Below are positions 57,932-64,000 of a stretch of 64,000 bases of DNA, piece after piece. Both the position numbers and the translations under genes were made by a program. Every line of letters starts with the position of its first letter. The first letter of the stretch is position 1. The notes under the pieces were generated by a model. It did not search any database and had not been told where the DNA came from. It saw nothing but the letters and a program-made list of their open reading frames with translations. The stretch spans positions 124,001-188,000 of the forward strand of contig JAUPSS010000004.1 in the NCBI GenBank assembly GCA_040285825.1, read 5' to 3'. Source of the stretch: Eukaryota sp. TZLM1-RC. Taxonomy: Eukaryota > Metamonada: BaSk clade.

Positions 57932-59479
57932 TTTTATTTAATTCTTTAGTTTTTGGTTTTAGTTTATTATAAACTTAGTATTTCTAAATGTTGTTTTATC
58001 TTATGGCTATTTATAGCTGGATTTTCACTGTTTCATGTTATCCAACAACAAGTTTGTAATGGCACTGGTAAGGGTGGTATATTGAGATAACTGAATTATC
58101 TCGGTTTTTACCAATTGTCGTCAGAAGTAATTAATTGTCACGGCTACTAGTGCGCTGATAGAAAAAAAAACTAAAGAGAACTGACGCATAAGCGTGAGGT
58201 ATCAATTTGTAGATAATTCATATTAATTTCTTCCAATGCCTTCCAACAAATTCAGATTCGAATTCTGGCCGCCGTAGAGCGAAAAAGTATTAATTTCCAA
58301 CAGTTCAATACTATTACGGCATATTCACACTATCAACAGACCTGCTACTGATTTTTTTAAACCTCCCAATTACTGTAGAGTAATCTGAGCTGGTAATCAT
58401 AACCAAAATTGATAAAAATTGTCTACTGTTCCACAAATTTACTTGGTGTCTGTATTTCCCATTTCGTAGACACATTCCTATATTTTATTGTGCAAAGTAC
58501 AATCGGAAATGAATAAAACTGTTGTTTTTCCAAATATTTGAATATTTGCAAGGCAATAAGACAATTTCTCTGTATGTTCATCTGTTGAAATTTTGAAAGA
58601 AATTTAATTGCTCTAGACAAGGATTATTTTCTTCGAAAATCACTTTTCAATTCTGCCATTTGATGTAAAAATTGAATTATAATCACCTCTCTTCTGATTC
58701 ACGATAATTAAAAATGTAATCAATGAACGATAATCACTTTTTCACAAATCATAACTACATAGTCATTGGTCTCATTGAGTTTCCTCGTCAAAATTTTTAC
58801 AAAAAACATTACCAGTAAATGGAACAACTGATCGACATTCACGACTGCAAGCTGTTTACAACATATTTTTGCATTTCTGGTTCAACTACACGCTCGATTG
58901 ATGTAAACATCGATAGTGCAAAGGACACTACTTCTACTTTATTCACTAATATACATAGTATGTTGTAGAACAAACTTGTAAATTCATAGTGTGTTCTCGA
59001 AATTTCGCCAATTACAAAAGCAGGACGATCAAATCGGCATGATTTGTGAAGCTTTCGTTATTTATGAAGTCCGACATTCATAATTTCATGCACTTGCAAC
59101 AAAGTAATCTTGAAAAACTCTGCCGTCAATGTGAAAAGATTGTAGTTAAGTATAGAGGAAAACCCAAAACTTAAAATAAGAGCAACAAAATATAATGAAA
59201 GGGATACACACAGAGTAAATGAATAAGACAGATGTGTTGTTATTATGAGGTGGGAGTCAAAATCACACAGTAAAGATGTTTTTTAACGATGAGGGTGATG
59301 TGCTTCAAATTGGTTCAATTCTAATTAATGGAAAAATCAAAAAAATGCTACAGACCAGAAGTTTCATGGAGAAAGGAAACACAGCAATGATATGATCCAA
59401 CTTCTTCATTTGTTAATGATTTTTGTGGGAGAAATCCAGGGACACATTAATTTATTGACCTCTTGAGCTCTCCTCACTT
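57932..59479. other. Intergenic stretch of 1.5 kb
   Basis: I see no gene, repeat or RNA structure that I can support. Only short AT-rich open frames are present, such as 58,423-58,620 on the minus strand. Confidence 0.5.
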
Positions 59480-60004
59480 ATGTTCAACTCTGGCATAGAA
59501 GTGGCGACCCTCTGTCTTCTTACACACTTCTACACCCTACAGGAAATCCAGGATGTTCTTGAGATATCCACAGCCACTTTGAAACGCAGATTTCTGAAGT
59601 ACAAGCACACAATCCCAGAGTTTAACGTCAAAAAGCCCCCCAAAGGACCAAAAAGCTTTGGAAAGATCATCCCTTTGACAAGGGACATCTATTCCCTTGC
59701 TTTCAAATACACTCAAGCCAACCATGTAGATGACTTTATTCTCCTCATGACTGACCTCTACGTTGGTGACGTCAAAGCCAGGGATGGACTGAAGAAAATG
59801 CAAGAAATGATAGATAAGATTCACCCTCCATCTGTTCCAGTAGTTAGACCTGAACCCGTTAGACCATTTACCAACCAGTCCATCCAGTCAGTTGTCCCTT
59901 TTGAGTATAGGTTTACACCAGGGGGAAGGGATGATTGGAATTCGAGCGAGATGGACGATCTTTTTGTGGTCAATATGTTATGTCACATGAATGAATTTGG
60001 TTGA
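59480..60004 (+). CDS. Small helix-turn-helix protein (174 aa)
   Basis: An ATG-started frame with C-rich coding composition like the 5' parts of the large genes. Residues about 12-45 (LLTHFYTLQEIQDVLEISTATLKRRFLKY) form a helix-turn-helix reminiscent of sigma/Psq or RWP-RK type DNA-binding helices. The middle is Lys/Pro-rich (FNVKKPPKGPKSFGKIIPL). The C-terminal half carries FTPGGRDDWNSSEMDDLFVVNMLCHMNEFG. It is probably a DNA-binding regulator or a piece of a mobile-element protein. I cannot assign the family. It is isolated, with over 1.4 kb of non-coding DNA on each side. Confidence 0.6.
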   Translation: MFNSGIEVATLCLLTHFYTLQEIQDVLEISTATLKRRFLKYKHTIPEFNVKKPPKGPKSFGKIIPLTRDIYSLAFKYTQANHVDDFILLMTDLYVGDVKARDGLKKMQEMIDKIHPPSVPVVRPEPVRPFTNQSIQSVVPFEYRFTPGGRDDWNSSEMDDLFVVNMLCHMNEFG

Positions 60005-60259
60005 CTTTTGGTTATTTTTATGTTTTTTTTATTTTTTTGGGGATGGTTTTTGTGAATGTGTTTTGGTTTAATTTTGATTTAAGTATTAAACTTTTTTCTG
60101 AAATATATTAAGTTCAAAATCCTCAACATTAATATTAGTTTTATTTTTCTAAATGTTCTTGTTATTTATCATATTTGTTAAGTAAAATCAAATACAAGAT
60201 TGCCTCTTTTTGTTGTTCTGTGTCAATAATAATAAAGAATTATCTGAAACATTAAAATG

Positions 60260-60966
60260 CAGTGTTCTGTGGTGCGGTACTTTTTGACGTCGCACCCGTT
60301 TTCGTGTGATCGGGTGCGAACCGTCCCATAATCTGGTGCGATACTGCACAAGCTTAAAACACCATATTTCGGAAAAATATGTCCATTTTTAGTTTTTAAG
60401 TTTGTTGCACAATAAAATCTTTCTCTTGTCCTTAAACATGGATGAAAACTGTTCATTCATCAACAGTGACGACTAGTTTGAAGTCATTAGAAACCCTGTC
60501 ACAAATGGTAAAGGATCCAATATATTGGATCCTATGATCCACTGGAAAAAATTGACTCATTGGATGATGACGAAAATGTTGTAAGTTGTAGTGATAGTAA
60601 AACACAAGAAATTATGGAAGAAGTATTAGATGAGTGGTTTATTGAACCAGTGTTTGACATCAATGTGATAATCTAGTATTATTTTAGTGACAGAAGGTTT
60701 GATGCCTTGATTTCTGCTTGTATTTTATGGGATAAAATAAGTTTGATCTTTTTTTAGAACTCTTAGGTCACGAGGAAGTATACAGAAATATATATTTATA
60801 TTTATATATATATATATATTGTGTGTACTCTACTTTTATATATACTTGTATACTTATTGTACATGCTTGTTCAACAAGGCATGTATATAGCTCACGTAAG
60901 TTATGTGTATAATTGTGTGCGCACTGACTGACAAATTTGTTGCACCGGTCGCACCACAGAACATTG
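60260..60966. mobile_element. hAT-type MITE (707 bp)
   Basis: Terminal inverted repeats: CAGTGTTCTGTGGTGCGG at the left; the right end, reverse-complemented, reads CAATGTTCTGTGGTGCGACC. An 8-bp target duplication, TTAAAATG (60,252-60,259) and TTAAAACG (60,967-60,974), has one mismatch. CA(G)TG ends plus an 8-bp duplication are typical of the hAT superfamily. Several GGTGCG / CGCACC copies follow the left end, including the perfect hairpin CGCACCCG...CGGGTGCG (60,291-60,318), likely transposase-binding sites. Inside, about 60,440-60,675 keeps a frame-broken acidic peptide (SLDDDENVVSCSDSKTQEIMEEVLDEW), a remnant of coding sequence. No transposase remains. Confidence 0.75.
60787..60822. repeat. 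AT microsatellite
   Basis: A (TA)n tract with TTTATA interruptions inside the hAT-type MITE. Confidence 0.9.
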
Positions 60967-60974
60967 TTAAAACG

Positions 60975-61864
60975 TGAAAATACATGTGTTTAAGTCAAAT
61001 GGAATGACGATTAAATAGAAAAAAGATGTTCCTAAAACTGATTCCCCCTCGCTTATCAACTTTAGTTATAAATAAAAGTGAGAAATACAGTGAAAGTGTT
61101 GAGGAAAAGTTGAAGAAAACATTATAGGATTCATCCAAATAGCATAAATAGGATCAACGATTCTTTTACTGTTTCACAAATGACCCTTAATCATCATTGA
61201 CAGATGATCTTTTTGGACTTAATGTAGCACTAGTGGAACAAAAAAGAGCCACCAATGCTAATACTTTGTTTAAAATGTAAAATATTAATTTGTTCTTCAA
61301 GGAAAAATGAATTGGCTTCCCAAAGATCATAAACACCAACACTGCATTCTCGGAAATCATACAAGTTGAACTTGGTCAGATAATACATTCAAATGAATGA
61401 TAATTAGGGAAGTTTGACATTAAACTTGATTTGTATGTGAACATGTCTAATTAAACTTGAGAGATGTTTCAATAGAATAATTGACATAAAGAGCAACAAG
61501 TTACAGATAAATTTGGATCCAAAAATCCGGATACTATTCAACAACGAAAATCCACTTGGGAAAAGCTAAGTCCAAAGAAGTTGCTCGATTACTGTCTGGT
61601 AAATCATAACAATCATCCATGAAAAGGTAATGAAATTTTGACATTTGATTGGAATTTTATATATAGATTTAAATTGAAGTCAAAAGAGCGTTTTTTTTAC
61701 CAAAGAATGAAGGACTTTGTAAAATTACATTAGAATGATTTGATGATGAAACTCATAAATTTTGATTCAAATTAGGATTGACATCAACCAAGGATTCAAC
61801 AAATGTTCTCAACTGATTCAACCATCAGCAGAATTATCATGAAATATCTCAAAAAATTATCCTT
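60975..61864. other. Non-coding stretch
   Basis: AT-rich with no coding signal or repeat that I can match. Confidence 0.45.
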
Positions 61865-62060
61865 AATATTTAATTAATTGAACTTGCGATCTTAACAAAA
61901 TACACTTATAACTAATGGAACGAAATTCCTTGAACCAAGATTTTCTCTACAAAATCTTGATCTGTTCGCTGTTTAGCTGAAGTTTCTCTAATTCGATTGA
62001 AAAACCTAGGCAATCTATTAATAATGGCAAATTGAATTCGTTAGCTCCTTAATATGTGAG
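61865..62060 (-). mobile_element. Non-LTR retrotransposon relic, copy 7
   Basis: The reverse complement of this interval matches 5,680-5,850 nearly base for base: ATTCAATTTGCCATTATNAAT, then CGAATTAGAGAA...CAGATCAAGATTTTGTAGAG and the 3' tail GAATTTCGTTCCATTAGTT. It may extend to about 62,250. Confidence 0.75.
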
Positions 62061-63029
62061 TAAACTTACTTGAGTAAAAGGTTTTCCCAATAAAATACTT
62101 GATATGTTTAATTGTATCAAGTTTGGAGCCAATTTTAAACTCAACCTTAATCAATTCTTTTGTCATTTTGGCGTCATTTCAAGGCCATGAACCTGGTAAA
62201 CGAAAGATTAAATCCTTAGATTAAATGAAAAAGAAAATTTCAACACCATCAACATTTAAGCTGTTGTTTAACATTGCCAATCAGCAGACATTTGACTGGA
62301 TTTATCAGCGTAAATGACAAAGTAAAAGAAAGAACCTTCGGCGGCAACCTCAATCAAGACATCACGAAGGGCTATCAATGGGAGCGTATCCCTATATGCT
62401 ACTATTTTCAACATATGAAAAAGTTTACTAAAAAAATATAAAAAATAAAAAAAAATAAGAACAAAATAAATCAAGGACTGGTGGATTGAAAAACAGTCAG
62501 CCAAAAGAATAACTGCAAAATAAATACGAACAGTGTGTAAGATTCAAAATGTATGATACCATACATTAACAAAGTCATTTTGACAAATGAGGAATTTTTC
62601 TGGATTAAATCATAAAATACAATTCTGTGAATCAATTTACAAAGATTCATTCAAGTCAGAATATTTTATAATTTTGACTATTAGCAACTGGAACCATCAA
62701 TATTGTGAGATTGAGAACAGGTGATAAGAACTTTGCAGCATCAGGAGCAACACGATTGAAAAAATGAGACGAGTAATAGGAGTATATCTTAGTGAGACTA
62801 AATTTTGGGAATATTCAGCTGGATCATCATAGATTCTTCTAAATCGAGGGAAATAACGAGAAATAAAAGAAGGAAATGTGACTTTGTCTTTGGAACACTG
62901 AGTAACAGTATTCATTGCTTCTTTCTGTTACAATTATAGGTGTATCAGATCAGAACTTACACACTTGTGGTTTTGAACCATTGCAATATTCTTCTGAAAG
63001 AAGTTTTGTTATTTTGCCAGCAGTTGGAT
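62061..63029. other. Non-coding stretch
   Basis: No supported gene. The frames at 62,268-62,504 and 62,697-62,915 (minus strand) are short and without motif. Confidence 0.4.
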
Positions 63030-63240
63030 CAACCAATTTTTTTGCTATTCTTACTAAATAACGTGTGGATTTCTGAGTAATAAATCAAATGAAAATGCTA
63101 CTCTGTTGAATCAATCGTCAAACCATTGGACATTACTAAAACTAACTGAGTCAGAGTTATATTTTGACAGAGTTTGACATTTCCCTTTAACTTGTTTTTT
63201 TAACATCGTTTGCTCTGAATGCTACGAGGAATTCTATAAG
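63030..63240 (-). mobile_element. Ty3-like element relic (3' end of pol)
   Basis: Aligns with 35,585-35,765 (ATTCTTACTAAATA, then CGTCAAACCATTG, CTGAGTCAGAGTTATATT and CTTTAACTTGTTTT), which codes for the end of the Ty3-like pol on the minus strand. The copy is degraded by indels. Confidence 0.6.
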
Positions 63241-63464
63241 GTGTGGATGATGATAGCTGTTGATTTCTGTATAAACAATAACCGAGCAGCAGACTCTCTG
63301 TTTTGTTACCCAATGATCTCAAATTAAGAAGGTCATTTGATTTGGTGATAACATTGAGTTTATTAGATGTTTCAATGGTGAAGTTCCTACACATCTACGT
63401 CTCCTCCATTTTTCTCTCAACAATTGCACCAAAAACCAAGGATCTGATAATTAAATCATCTGGA

Positions 63465-63920
63465 TCAACTTGTATTGTTTTGTTGCGTTGTTCTTTGGTC
63501 GTGAATGGTGTGGGTTACTTTGCTTGAGAGCATAAGTGCTTTGGAGAGTTGGTTGGCTCTTTTCTTCAGAAATTGAATTTTATGCTGGTAAAATGAAACA
63601 TCAGTGGCCATTAGAATAAATGTGTTATCAGGTAAGAGTTCCACAGCTTTGATTTCAATATATGTCTTGTTGTCCACAGAGAGCAGGAATGTCTGGTCCT
63701 TGAACTGATCCAAGTCTACGTCGCTTCGTACTTTTCCCAGGACGTCCATGAGGTTTGACAATTCTTTTAATGACGAATTTGATGTAAACATCTCTGCGAG
63801 ATTCTTTGCATCTAGCTGACGAGCTCCCAATAGAGAGAGAAGTGGAGGGGAGATGTTTAGAACATCCAGATTACAACTACAAACCACATATGGAAGCCAT
63901 TCTAAGTAAGAGGCTATCAT
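63465..63920 (-). CDS. PAS-like sensor domain protein, possibly the end of a longer gene
   Basis: 151 codons. The sequence WLPYVVCSCNLDVLNISPPLLSLLGARQLDAKNLAEMF resembles the start of a PAS domain (a ligand- or redox-sensing fold). It goes on through a beta-strand region (QTFLLSVDNKTYIEIKAVELLPDNTFILMATDVS) that resembles the end of one. A helix, FYQHKIQFLKKRANQLSKALMLSSK, follows and could be a signalling coiled coil. The frame stays open for 13 codons before the ATG and then meets TGA close to the window edge. The gene may start here or be joined by an intron to exons beyond the window. It could be part of a PAS-containing membrane or cyclase protein. Confidence 0.6.
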   Translation of the reverse strand: MIASYLEWLPYVVCSCNLDVLNISPPLLSLLGARQLDAKNLAEMFTSNSSLKELSNLMDVLGKVRSDVDLDQFKDQTFLLSVDNKTYIEIKAVELLPDNTFILMATDVSFYQHKIQFLKKRANQLSKALMLSSKVTHTIHDQRTTQQNNTS

Positions 63921-64000
63921 AAGGACAAGTTGAAACTTTGGACTGTAGATCTCTTCATATCAAGAGATCTTGTCATCACTATTGTCATGTCGTTTTAGTT

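Noticed and set aside
1-64000. tRNA or rRNA genes
   Set aside because: I scanned by eye for T-loop (GGTTCGAATCC-like) and conserved rRNA stretches and found nothing convincing. A covariance-model search would be decisive.

Overview
The window comes from the nuclear genome of a unicellular eukaryote (a protist) that uses the standard genetic code. It is AT-rich. It carries typical eukaryotic proteins (replication factor C, Argonaute, a ZNFX1-type helicase, the SSU-processome protein WDR3/Utp12), and most genes are intronless. Where introns can be proven, in the Argonaute gene, they are only 28-31 nt and follow GTNNGT...AG. I cannot fix the lineage from sequence alone.

Layout. 1-5.9 kb: two degraded copies of a non-LTR retrotransposon (reverse transcriptase plus a CCHC knuckle and a restriction-like endonuclease) around one small hypothetical gene. 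5.9-10 kb: RFC2, convergent with a five-exon Argonaute gene. 10-13 kb: another retroelement relic, a DNA polymerase B exonuclease fragment between 19-bp direct repeats, and an ankyrin gene. 13.9-20.7 kb: a large unknown protein and a PARP-like/B-box/TLDc fusion protein. 21.3-22.1 kb: repeats. 22.2-34.2 kb: one giant secreted or membrane protein with three RCC1 propellers, TIG-like domains, a Cys-rich region and a multi-pass C-terminus. 34.9-47.9 kb: a transposon graveyard with a Ty3-like element, LINE relics, a short-LTR element nested in a Fanzor copy, and a Fanzor-bearing structure bounded by about 44-bp terminal inverted repeats with TA at both ends. 47.9-58 kb: a ZNFX1-like helicase and WDR3/Utp12. 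58-64 kb: mostly non-coding, with a small HTH protein, a hAT-type MITE, two retroelement relics and a PAS-like protein at the edge.

The most interesting parts are the Fanzor (eukaryotic TnpB) element and its mariner-like ends, the Argonaute that lacks both PIWI catalytic aspartates, and its presence near a ZNFX1-like helicase. ZNFX1 is a known small-RNA pathway partner in nematodes. RFC2 and WDR3 are housekeeping genes (DNA replication; 18S rRNA processing). Transposon ends lie directly upstream of two start codons (RFC2 and the ZNFX1-like gene). All large genes appear C-rich at their 5' ends and T/A-rich later.
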